A stretch of DNA of 64,000 nt from Streptomyces cylindrosporus (GTDB lineage: Bacteria > Actinomycetota > Actinomycetes > Streptomycetales > Streptomycetaceae), in assembly GCF_022698165.1 (NCBI RefSeq), contig NZ_JALDAY010000006.1, positions 1 to 64,000 on the forward strand, in the 5' to 3' direction. Below are positions 7,485 through 15,673 of this stretch, one piece after another (the stretch's first letter is position 1; every line of letters begins with the position of its first letter). Under the pieces are notes generated by a model that saw only the letters and a program-made list of their open reading frames with translations, searched no databases and was not told where the DNA came from. The translations under genes and the position numbers were made by a program.

Positions 7485-8062
7485 GCGCGGCCGATGGCCG
7501 GGTGGGCCGCTTCTACACCGCCGCCCGCCGCCACCCCTGGGTGCTGGGCAAGGTCGCCGACTGGAAGATCCCCCTCGGCCCCTACACCCCTGCGCAGATC
7601 GCGGTCGCCGTCGGCGGCGGCTACCTTCTGATCAAGACCATCGGCTGGTGGTCGTGGATGGGGCCGGTCCCCATCGTCGCGTGGGGCCTGGCCATTTGGA
7701 TGGTGCGTCGCCCGAAGGTCCGGGGCCGTGCCCCGATACAGGCCGCGCTCGGCTGGGTGCTGCTCGGCTGGCAGCCCCGCGGCGGGCGGATCGGCGGGCG
7801 GGCCGCCCGCGACCGCGCTCCCCACCCGCTGCTCGGCGGCTTCACCATCGAGGCCACACCCGCGCCCGTCCCCGCTGCACAGGCCGCACCCTTCCGTGCG
7901 GTGCAGCGGCGTCCGGCCCGGGCGCCGCGCCCAAGCCCGGCCGCAGACCGCGCGTCCGTACCCCGCCGCACCCAACCGGTTACTCCCGCGGCAGCGGTTG
8001 GGCCGGTGTCGGGCGTACAGCAGTTGCTCGCGCTCGCCCAGCAGAGCGGGGGTGCGCGGTGA
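7481..8062 (+). CDS. PrgI/TcpE-like membrane protein
   Basis: 193 residues. After an N-terminal cytoplasmic segment (FYTAARRHPWVLGKVADWKI) come two closely spaced hydrophobic helices at about 40-85, including AQIAVAVGGGYLLIKT. A long basic, Pro/Ala-rich cytoplasmic tail follows. Proteins of this kind (PrgI, TcpE; VirB3-like) lie directly before VirB4 in Gram-positive systems, as here, where the stop overlaps the VirB4 start (GTGA). The family call rests on topology and position. Confidence 0.55.
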   Translation: MSAADGRVGRFYTAARRHPWVLGKVADWKIPLGPYTPAQIAVAVGGGYLLIKTIGWWSWMGPVPIVAWGLAIWMVRRPKVRGRAPIQAALGWVLLGWQPRGGRIGGRAARDRAPHPLLGGFTIEATPAPVPAAQAAPFRAVQRRPARAPRPSPAADRASVPRRTQPVTPAAAVGPVSGVQQLLALAQQSGGAR

Positions 8063-10749
8063 GGGTTCCGATCCGTCACATCGCCGGGCATCTGGTGTGG
8101 TCGACGCAGGGCAGCGTGTGGGCCGTCTACCGCCTGCACCCAGGTCCGGACGCTCAGGGACGCCGCGAGGAGACCGTGCAGGGCACCTACATGCCCGCCG
8201 CGGTCCGCGACGAACAGCTCGCCAAAATCACGCACCTGGTGCGCTCGCTGTCCGGGGCGCCGCGGCTGTTCGGTCTGTGCGCGCAGGTCGACCCGGGCGA
8301 GGTCGCTCTCAAGATGATCGAGGGCATCGAGCCGGCCGAGCAGGCGCCGGGTGCGGGAGCGCATCCGTGGGTGGAGAACGTCGAGGCCGCCCTCGACCTG
8401 CTGGATGACCAGGAGATGCACCGCCGCACCCTGTGGCTGGCCGTGCCCCTGCAGAGCGAGACCACGGGCCTGCAGGTGTCGGCGTCGCTTGGCGCGGCGT
8501 GGGCCGAGATCGCGCCCCTGCTGGGCATGCGGCCGGCGCCGGTGGCCCGGCGCGAGGTGAACGCCTGCCGCGAGCAGGCCTCGCGGGTGGAGGCCGCGCT
8601 CGCCGGCGGGATCGCCTTCCGCCCGGCCCGCCCGGCGGAGATCGTGTGGATGATCCAGCACGCCCTGCACCGCGGCCTCGCCGAGCCGCTGCTGGCCCAG
8701 GCCGAGACCAGCGAGCTGTACGGCGGGCAGATCCGGGACGGGGTGCTGCGCTCCCCCAGCTACGCCGACCTCGGCCAGGTCCGCCTGCAAGAAGGCGGCC
8801 TCGACCCCGACCTCGACGACGTCGACGAGCTCAAGAACGCGGGCCGGATCACACGATCCGGGCGCAAGGCCTGGTGGCGGGTGAACACGGGCTCGCCGCT
8901 GGGGCGGCGCTGGCTGCAGGTCGAGTCCGACAACGGGGTGGGCTACCAGGCGCAGTTGGCCCTGGCCGAGTGCCCGCCCGCCGTCGGCCAGGACGCCGCC
9001 GACCTGTTCGCCCAGCTGGAATTGCTCGACTTCCCCGTCGACTACACCGTCGACCTCACCCTGGTGCCCGCGGAGAAGGCCCGCGAGCAGGTGCGGCGCA
9101 AGAAGAACGAACTCATCGACCAGGCCGACCAGTACGACGCCCGCCCCACCGGCATGCCCGCCTCCCTGACCGAGGCCGCCCGCGACCTGGGCGAGCTGGA
9201 CGCCCGCCTGTCCCGCACCAGCGTGGAGGTCGAGGTGCAGTCGGTGACGGTGCTGACGGTGTGGGGGCCGACCGCCGCCATCTGCGACGCGCGGGCCCGC
9301 GCCCTGGCCGCGCTGCTGGGCGGCGCCGACTACCGGGCCGTGCGCCCGGCCGGACTGCAGGAGGCCCTGTTCACCCTGGGCCTGCCCGGCACCGTACGGC
9401 CGGGCGTGGTACGGGAGTTCACCCAGCACCAAATCAGTGAGGACTGGGCGCTGTCCGGGGCCTTCACCGCCTGCGAGGTCGGCGACCCGAACGGCATGTT
9501 CCTCGGGATCGACCTGGACTGCGGCACCACCCGCCCCGTCATGATCAACGTGGCGGATGCGCCCAAGGTCGACGCCTCCGCCTCGATGGGGATTGTCGGG
9601 GATCTGGGCGCGGGCAAGTCGGTGCTGCAGAAGCTGATCGCGGAGGCGGTGTGGGCGCGCGGCGGCTGCGCCATCTGCATCGACCGCACCCCGGTACGGG
9701 AGTGGGCCACGTTCGCCCGCGCCGCCGCCCAGGGCCGTGTCCAGATCATCGACGCCGCGCAGGCCGAGGTCTCCATCGACCCACTGCGCATGTTCGACGG
9801 ACCCGAGGGACGCCACTACGCCCTGTCCTACCTCACCCTGCAACTCGGCATCGGCCCGATGAGCACCAACGGCGAGGTTCTCCACCATGCCGTCGAGCAG
9901 GCCGCCGCCAGTCCCGCCCCGTCCATGCACCGTGTCCTTGCAGTCCTTGAGGAGATGGCCGCCCGCGAGGCGGGCAAGCGGCAGGACGCGGCCGCCACCC
10001 TCGCCGGCCTCATCCACGTCGTCGCCACCAACTCCCTCGCCCGGATGGTCTTCGACCCGACGCTGCCACCGGTGCGGCTGGACGCCTCCAGCACCTCCGA
10101 CATGATCGTGATCACCACCACCGGGCTGAAGCTGCCCCCCAAGCAGGCGTTCGACAAGCCCGAGATCCTGCACCAGCAGCCGCTGGAGGCGCTGATCGGG
10201 CGGGCGGTGCTCTACCTGATCGCCGCGATCGCCCGGCAGACGGCTTTCGAGGACCCCGAACGCTTCACCGCGGTGGTCCTGGACGAGTTGTACTGGCTCA
10301 CCTCGTCCGCCGAGGGCACGGCTCTGGTTCACGAGATCCTCCACGACGGCCGCAAGCACGGCGCCGGTCTGTTGGCGGGCTCGCACGACGCCGACGAACT
10401 CGGCCCCGACCGCGGCCTGATGGCCTACCGGGCACTCGCCCGCACCGCCGACCGCGAACGCGCCCGCCGTGGGCTGGAGTTCGTCGGGCTCGACCCCAAC
10501 AACCCGGAGCTTTTGCGGCTGGTGACCACCGGCCTGTCTCCGGTCGGACAGAGGGGCCGGGAGGGCGAGTTCCTGCTGACCTGCCCGCGGCAGAACACCG
10601 GCCGCGTCAAAGTCTCCATCCCCCGCATCGAGCGCATCACTACGTCCATCACCACCACGCCGGGACGTCGACCGAGCACTGTCTCCCCCTCCGCGCCGGA
10701 GCCGCTCGCCGGTGAGGCCGCACAGATTCGTCCGAAGGAATCCGTCTGA
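8059..10749 (+). CDS. VirB4-family conjugation ATPase
   Basis: GTG at 8059 gives 896 residues. The N-terminal half is the VirB4-type substrate and dimer region. The C-terminal half is a RecA/HerA-like motor with Walker A GDLGAGKS at about residues 515-522 and Walker B VVLDELYWL at about 738. These proteins hydrolyse ATP on the cytoplasmic side of the type IV channel to drive assembly and transfer. It lacks membrane helices, as expected for VirB4. The short overlaps on both sides show it is in the middle of a translationally coupled operon. The tail after residue 850 is Ser/Thr/Pro-rich and probably disordered. Confidence 0.88.
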   Translation: MRVPIRHIAGHLVWSTQGSVWAVYRLHPGPDAQGRREETVQGTYMPAAVRDEQLAKITHLVRSLSGAPRLFGLCAQVDPGEVALKMIEGIEPAEQAPGAGAHPWVENVEAALDLLDDQEMHRRTLWLAVPLQSETTGLQVSASLGAAWAEIAPLLGMRPAPVARREVNACREQASRVEAALAGGIAFRPARPAEIVWMIQHALHRGLAEPLLAQAETSELYGGQIRDGVLRSPSYADLGQVRLQEGGLDPDLDDVDELKNAGRITRSGRKAWWRVNTGSPLGRRWLQVESDNGVGYQAQLALAECPPAVGQDAADLFAQLELLDFPVDYTVDLTLVPAEKAREQVRRKKNELIDQADQYDARPTGMPASLTEAARDLGELDARLSRTSVEVEVQSVTVLTVWGPTAAICDARARALAALLGGADYRAVRPAGLQEALFTLGLPGTVRPGVVREFTQHQISEDWALSGAFTACEVGDPNGMFLGIDLDCGTTRPVMINVADAPKVDASASMGIVGDLGAGKSVLQKLIAEAVWARGGCAICIDRTPVREWATFARAAAQGRVQIIDAAQAEVSIDPLRMFDGPEGRHYALSYLTLQLGIGPMSTNGEVLHHAVEQAAASPAPSMHRVLAVLEEMAAREAGKRQDAAATLAGLIHVVATNSLARMVFDPTLPPVRLDASSTSDMIVITTTGLKLPPKQAFDKPEILHQQPLEALIGRAVLYLIAAIARQTAFEDPERFTAVVLDELYWLTSSAEGTALVHEILHDGRKHGAGLLAGSHDADELGPDRGLMAYRALARTADRERARRGLEFVGLDPNNPELLRLVTTGLSPVGQRGREGEFLLTCPRQNTGRVKVSIPRIERITTSITTTPGRRPSTVSPSAPEPLAGEAAQIRPKESV

Positions 10750-11096
10750 TGATGACTCTGTCGTGGGACCGCTCTCGGCGCGTTGCCGCCGTGGTGAGCG
10801 TCCTCACTGTGATCGCCGTCGTCGTCGCCGTGGTGGTGCTCGTTCTCGGGGTGGGCGTGCCGCAGGGGTGGTGGCCGCACACCGGACAGGCCTTCGCCGC
10901 CGACGCCGCGCACCGGGATCCCTGCGCCCTGATCGTGGGCCCGGCTAAGGCGTACTGCGAGCGCGGTGCCGCTTCCGATGCCTCCGCCGGTCATCAGGAC
11001 GTGGGTGGCGGGGCGTGGAGGCTGGGGACCGCGGGTGCGGGTGTGGGTGCTCTCGTGGTGTGGCGGCTGCGCAGCGCCGCGCGAAGGCGGCGCTGA
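10749..11096 (+). CDS. small membrane/secreted protein of the transfer operon
   Basis: 115 residues, beginning one base inside the VirB4 stop. A strong signal-anchor lies at about 12-35 (VAAVVSVLTVIAVVVAVVVL). Next comes a short external part with DPCALIVGPAKAYCERG, then a second hydrophobic stretch near the C-terminus and a basic end. The motif DPCxLIxGxAKxYCxR is also present in the next, much larger membrane protein, so the two probably share a small disulfide-bonded subdomain. No known family is recognised. Confidence 0.6.
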   Translation: MMTLSWDRSRRVAAVVSVLTVIAVVVAVVVLVLGVGVPQGWWPHTGQAFAADAAHRDPCALIVGPAKAYCERGAASDASAGHQDVGGGAWRLGTAGAGVGALVVWRLRSAARRRR

Positions 11097-11097
11097 C

Positions 11098-13890
11098 GTG
11101 TTGCGTCCCGACCGCGCGAGCTTGCGTTCGGCCGGCTTGGTCGTGCTGCTCACCGGCGTGTTCCTCCTGGTCAACACCCAGGTCGTGTACGCGGCCGACA
11201 GCAGCGGCGAGACCGGAGACCTGCTCGCCCCGCTGAACATCACCTCGTCCGAGGGCGTGCCGATCGACGGGTACGACCTCAACGCCTCCGGCGGCTCCAT
11301 CGTCGCCTTCAAGACACAAGCCCTCGCCTTCGCCCTGTCGGGGCTGTTCACGCTGATCCGGCTGCTGGTCGGGCTGGCCGGGTGGGCCATCGAGGTGGCC
11401 TTCCGCTTCCCGCTGCTCAAGCTCCTCACCACGCCCGCGCAGAAGGCCGCCGACACCTACGACACCGTGGTGGTCGACACACTCGGGATCAAAGGGCTCC
11501 TGCTGGCCTGGGCGTTCGTGTTCGCCGGGTTCATGATCGTGCGCGGGCGGGTCGGCCGCGGCCTGGGCGAAATCCTCCTCACCCTGCTCATCGCGGCCTT
11601 CGCCGCCTCGGCCCTCATCCGCCCCGACACCCTGCTCGGACCCGACGGCCCGCTGGGCCAGTCCCAGCAAGTCGCCGCCGAGGTCGCCCAGCAGAGCGTC
11701 AACTCCTACGACTGGGGCGGCAAGATCGCCAGCTACGACCCGTGCGCGGGCATGGCCGGCAACGCCGAGATCAAGTGCGAGCAGCAACAAGGCGAAGGAC
11801 CAATCTCCGCAACCGAGGTGGCCCGCCCCCTCCAGGACTCGATCACCAACGCGCTGATCGTCAAGCCCTACATGCTCCTTGAATACGGGCGCATCCTCGA
11901 CCCGGCCAGAAAGTCCGACCGCAAAGCCTACGCCGTCCACCTGAAGTGGATCACCGGCGGCTACCTGCCCCAGCCGGCCAGCGACAGCACGGACCAGGCG
12001 AAGGACCCCTGCCGGCTGATCCACGGGGCGGCCAAGAAGTATTGCCAGCGCGACGTCGAGGCCAAGAACGGCAACACCAGCGGCAGCTGCGATCTCCTGG
12101 ACGGCTCGGCGAAGGAGGTCTGCGAAAACGACGGACTGCCCGCACTGACGCCGGGCAACGAACTGCTCGACTCCTCCCACGCGATCGTCACCGACGAGGA
12201 CCGGGCCTTCGCCCTGTTCCTGGAGGACCTCAAGGACGCCGGGCCGGTCGGCAAGGCGTGCGCGGCCTACGCCGAGAAACCCACCTGGTGGCGGGTGGGC
12301 GGCGCCTTCCTGCTGCTGATCGCGGCACTGTTCGTCTGCGGGATGCTGCTGTCGTCCGCGATCGTACTGCTGGGCACCCAGGGAGTGTGCGCCGCCGCGG
12401 CGGCCGCCGGCGGCGTCACCTTCGTCGCGGGCATGCTGCCCGGGCCCGCGCGCCAGTCGGTGTGGAAGTGGCTGTCCGTGTGGGGGATCGCGGTCCTGGC
12501 CGTGGTCGGGATCTGCGCGTTCATCCCCTTCTTCGGCATCGCCGTCGACGCCACCGTCACCCACGGGCCCGACCTGATGGTCGAGCGGATCCTGCTCATC
12601 GATGTCCTCGCCATCGCCGGCGCGGCCGGGCACCGCCGCCTGCTGACCGGGATCGCCTCCTTCGGCCGGCGCATGGCGATGCGGATGCGCTACGCCAAGG
12701 TCGGCGGCACCCACCTGCCCGGCGACACCTCCGAACTCGGCGCCGCGCTCGCCATGAACTCCCCCGCCGCACTGGGCGGCTACGGCGCCGGGCTGCGCGC
12801 GTTCACCGGCGGGGGCGGCGGCAGGTTCGGGATGCTCGGCACCCGGCAGCGGCTGATGGGCGCTCTCACCTCCCTGGCCGACGGAGCGGGCATGCCGGTG
12901 GACACCGGCGGCCTGCTCGCCGATGCCACCGCCGAAGCCGGCCGCGGGCTGGCCCCGCTGGCCGCGGCCGCGGCCCTGGGCGGGCTCGGTGCCCGGCTCG
13001 GCGTGAAGGGCGCCTACGGGCTGCTGATCGGACGGCGGCCGGGCAAGGAGCAGTTGGCCAGGTGGCGCAAGCCCACCGCCGACGGCGATCCGAACTCCGG
13101 CGGGCCATCGGACGGCGGGGGCGGCGGTTCCGGTGGCATGGGGCCGCGGCGGCCCGGGGGTCCGCCGGACCGGTATCGCAACGAGGACGGCCAGGTCGTC
13201 GACCGAACCACCGGCCAGGTCTTGCACGACCAGCACAGTGACCGCACGCTGCTGTCGACCCGGGCCCACAACCGGCTGGTCCGCTTCCGCGGCTACCGCA
13301 TCCTCCACCGCGGCGGCCGGGCCGCCTACGGCGCGACCGTCGGACTGCCGGCCACCATCCGCCGGGCCCGGTCAGGCAGATCGCGTTACTCCCACGACGC
13401 CCGCCAGCAGGTGCGGGTGTGGGGCAACACCGTCCGCGAGGACGGCCGGGCCTGGGGCGACACCGGGCGGCACGTGGCCCGCGTCATCCGCGACCACACC
13501 GACGACAGCGGCGGAAGCGGTCCGTTCGCCGGCCGCCGTCTGCCGAACGCTGCGACTGCGGTCCCGTCCCCCGGCCCGGCTGCGTCCGCCAGGCCTGCCC
13601 GCTCCGGACGCCCTGCGCGTCCGGCCCCTGCCCCCGCACGGCCGGCCGCGCCGGCGGGCGGTCCCGCAGCAACTCCGCCCCCGGCACCGCTCCCCCGCCG
13701 CGCGGCCTCTCCCAGTCCGCCTCGGTCCGAGAGCGGCGGGCCCGGGCGTCCGGATCGTCCCGGCGACGGTGACGCGGGCGGTTCCGCAGGCACCAGCAAC
13801 CAGGCCCGGATCCAGGAGGCGATGCGGCAGGCCGAAGCGCTGCGCGCCATGCGGGCCCGGTGGAGGACCGAGGACGGTGAGGACGAGTGA
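11098..13890 (+). CDS. large polytopic membrane protein, VirB6/TrbL-like
   Basis: GTG at 11098 gives 930 residues. A signal peptide (cleavage near TQVVYAADSSG, about residue 28) precedes hydrophobic helices at about 75-110 and 130-170. A Cys-rich external loop at about 200-390 contains DPCRLIHGAAKKYCQR. Several more helices follow at about 400-530. The long C-terminal tail (from about 600) is rich in Gly, Pro, Arg and Ala and is probably cytoplasmic and disordered. This matches VirB6/TrbL-type channel proteins of Gram-positive type IV systems. It overlaps the downstream hydrolase gene by GTGA. Family placement rests on topology and operon position rather than a unique motif. Confidence 0.65.
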   Translation: MLRPDRASLRSAGLVVLLTGVFLLVNTQVVYAADSSGETGDLLAPLNITSSEGVPIDGYDLNASGGSIVAFKTQALAFALSGLFTLIRLLVGLAGWAIEVAFRFPLLKLLTTPAQKAADTYDTVVVDTLGIKGLLLAWAFVFAGFMIVRGRVGRGLGEILLTLLIAAFAASALIRPDTLLGPDGPLGQSQQVAAEVAQQSVNSYDWGGKIASYDPCAGMAGNAEIKCEQQQGEGPISATEVARPLQDSITNALIVKPYMLLEYGRILDPARKSDRKAYAVHLKWITGGYLPQPASDSTDQAKDPCRLIHGAAKKYCQRDVEAKNGNTSGSCDLLDGSAKEVCENDGLPALTPGNELLDSSHAIVTDEDRAFALFLEDLKDAGPVGKACAAYAEKPTWWRVGGAFLLLIAALFVCGMLLSSAIVLLGTQGVCAAAAAAGGVTFVAGMLPGPARQSVWKWLSVWGIAVLAVVGICAFIPFFGIAVDATVTHGPDLMVERILLIDVLAIAGAAGHRRLLTGIASFGRRMAMRMRYAKVGGTHLPGDTSELGAALAMNSPAALGGYGAGLRAFTGGGGGRFGMLGTRQRLMGALTSLADGAGMPVDTGGLLADATAEAGRGLAPLAAAAALGGLGARLGVKGAYGLLIGRRPGKEQLARWRKPTADGDPNSGGPSDGGGGGSGGMGPRRPGGPPDRYRNEDGQVVDRTTGQVLHDQHSDRTLLSTRAHNRLVRFRGYRILHRGGRAAYGATVGLPATIRRARSGRSRYSHDARQQVRVWGNTVREDGRAWGDTGRHVARVIRDHTDDSGGSGPFAGRRLPNAATAVPSPGPAASARPARSGRPARPAPAPARPAAPAGGPAATPPPAPLPRRAASPSPPRSESGGPGRPDRPGDGDAGGSAGTSNQARIQEAMRQAEALRAMRARWRTEDGEDE

Positions 13891-15038
13891 GGCCGCCGGG
13901 ACGCCGCGTCCGGCGGTGGGGGTGTGTGGTGGCGCTGCTGATGTTTGCCGCCGTGTGCTGTGCCGCGCCGGTAGGGAACGCGATCAGCGCGTACGTCGCG
14001 CTGAAGACCGGCGCCCAGGACGACGGCGGGATCGCCGCCGGCGGCAGCGCCGCGGACATCCCGCCGCGGATGCTGACCGCCTACAAGAAAGCCGTCCAGC
14101 AGGTCGGCACGTACGTGCCGACCTGCCGGGGCATGCGCTGGCCGATCCTCGCCGGGATCGCGAAGGTCGAGTCCAACCACGCGGTGGGCAGGAGCATCGC
14201 CGACAACGGAGACATCACCCCGAAGATCTACGGGGTGCTCCTCAACGGCTCCGGCCAGGGCGGCAACACCACCGTCGTCCCGGACACCGACGGCGGCAAG
14301 TGGGACGGCACCTCTCAGGGGGAGCGTGCGGTCGGTCCGTTCCAGTTCCTGCCCTCCACCTGGGAGTCGATCGGCCAGGACGGCAACGGCGACAAGGTCG
14401 CCGACCCGCACAACGCCGACGACGCCGCGCTCGGCGCCGCGATCTACCTGTGCGGCAACGGACGTGACCTGACCAAGCGTGCGCAGCTGAAGGCCGCGAT
14501 CTGGCAGTACAACCACTCCGAGGAGTACGTCGCCGATGTGCTGGGCTGGATCGACCAGTACACGGCGGCCGCCACAGACCCGGACCTGACGAACGTCACC
14601 GGCAAGGTCCGCACCGTCATCGACGCCGCGCTCTCCCAACGCGGTGTGCCGTACTCGTGGGGCGGGGGCAACGCCCAGGGTCCGTCGTACGGGTTCTGCT
14701 GCTCGCCCAGCGGCAAGAGCGGCGCCGCCATCAAGGGCTTCGACTGCTCCGGGCTGACCCAGTACGCCTACGCGCGCGCCGGTATCACCCTGCCGCGCGT
14801 CGCCGCCGCGCAGGCCGGGGCCGGCCAGCGCATCCCCGCCCGCCTCGGCACCGGCGTCCTCAAGCCCGGTGACCTAGTCTTCTACGCCACCGCTCCCGGA
14901 CGCGATGCCACGATCTACCACGTCGGGATCTACGCGGGCAGCGGACAGATGGTCAACGCCGCCCGCCCCGGCACCGTGGTGCGCCTGGACGCCGTCAACG
15001 CCATGCCCGGCTACGCGGGGGCAGCACGACTGCTATGA
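13887..15038 (+). CDS. bifunctional lytic transglycosylase / NlpC-P60 peptidoglycan hydrolase
   Basis: 383 residues with an N-terminal signal-anchor at about 11-28. The first domain is an SLT-like transglycosylase with likely catalytic Glu95 in AKVESNHAVG, followed by GPFQFLPSTW at 150-159. The second domain (about 240-383) is NlpC/P60 with Cys287 in FDCSGLTQYAY and His345 in YHVGIYAG. The enzyme would cut cell-wall glycan and peptide links to let the transfer apparatus through, the role of VirB1/TcpG-type proteins. It is coupled to genes on both sides by GTGA/ATGA overlaps. Confidence 0.85.
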   Translation: MRPPGRRVRRWGCVVALLMFAAVCCAAPVGNAISAYVALKTGAQDDGGIAAGGSAADIPPRMLTAYKKAVQQVGTYVPTCRGMRWPILAGIAKVESNHAVGRSIADNGDITPKIYGVLLNGSGQGGNTTVVPDTDGGKWDGTSQGERAVGPFQFLPSTWESIGQDGNGDKVADPHNADDAALGAAIYLCGNGRDLTKRAQLKAAIWQYNHSEEYVADVLGWIDQYTAAATDPDLTNVTGKVRTVIDAALSQRGVPYSWGGGNAQGPSYGFCCSPSGKSGAAIKGFDCSGLTQYAYARAGITLPRVAAAQAGAGQRIPARLGTGVLKPGDLVFYATAPGRDATIYHVGIYAGSGQMVNAARPGTVVRLDAVNAMPGYAGAARLL

Positions 15039-15673
15039 CCACCACCCCGCGCCCGCCGCGCCTGCTCATGCTGAGCACCATCCTCCTCGCCGCCGCAGGA
15101 GTCGCCGTGCTGAGCGTGCCGCACGGCCATCAGCCACCCACCGCGACGACCGCGCCGGCAGCGCCCCCGAATCCGGCAGCGGTGGCGGCTGCGCCTCCCG
15201 CCCCCACCCCGACCGCCGGCACGGCTGTCTCTGCGACGCCCACGCCATCAACACCCGCCGCCGTCGAGTCCGCGCTGCCACCCCACGGCGAAGGCGCAGC
15301 AGGTGACCCGGCCCTCCAGCAAAACCTGGAAGCAGCCTGGCCCGCCGACCTTCCCGCCGCCGACCAGCAAGAGTTGCTCACCGCCGCTCGAGCGCTGCTG
15401 CGCGCGGACGCCACCGGCGTCGGCCGCGCGCAGTGGCCGGACGTCTTCGGTGACTCGAGGCAGGCCGTGGCCCCGGCGTTCGCCGCCGCCCGCTTCCGCA
15501 TCCAGGCCGCGATCGCCCGCCGCGAGGGCAGCCCGAACAAGGCGGTGGTCCACCTGGTGTGGGCCGGCACCGACCGCGGCGGCACCTACACCGACCTACG
15601 CATCACCGACTGGCACTTCACCCACACCATCGAGAAGGGAGCAGCGGCGTGGACTCCACAGCCCCCCACCTGA
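15035..15673 (+). CDS. secreted or membrane-anchored protein of the transfer operon
   Basis: 212 residues. An N-terminal hydrophobic segment (LLMLSTILLAAAGVAVL, about 9-26) is followed by a long Ala/Pro/Thr-rich linker to about residue 85. A compact C-terminal domain at about 95-205 ends VVHLVWAGTDRGGTY, then TDLRITDWHFTH. The domain suggests an NTF2-like or small alpha/beta fold outside the membrane, but I do not recognise a family. The coupling ATPase gene begins 25 nt before its stop. Confidence 0.6.
   Translation: MTTTPRPPRLLMLSTILLAAAGVAVLSVPHGHQPPTATTAPAAPPNPAAVAAAPPAPTPTAGTAVSATPTPSTPAAVESALPPHGEGAAGDPALQQNLEAAWPADLPAADQQELLTAARALLRADATGVGRAQWPDVFGDSRQAVAPAFAAARFRIQAAIARREGSPNKAVVHLVWAGTDRGGTYTDLRITDWHFTHTIEKGAAAWTPQPPT

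Noticed and set aside
8433..9440. Arg/Pro-rich rightward frame inside VirB4
   Set aside because: Out-of-frame shadow of a gene with intact ATPase motifs.
7621..10386. A 921-codon leftward open frame
   Set aside because: Antisense to the VirB4 gene; His/Gly/Val-rich composition typical of shadow frames.
10945..13308. A 787-codon leftward open frame
   Set aside because: It lies opposite the VirB6-like gene, has Gly/Arg/Asp-rich low-complexity sequence without motifs, and lacks a ribosome site.
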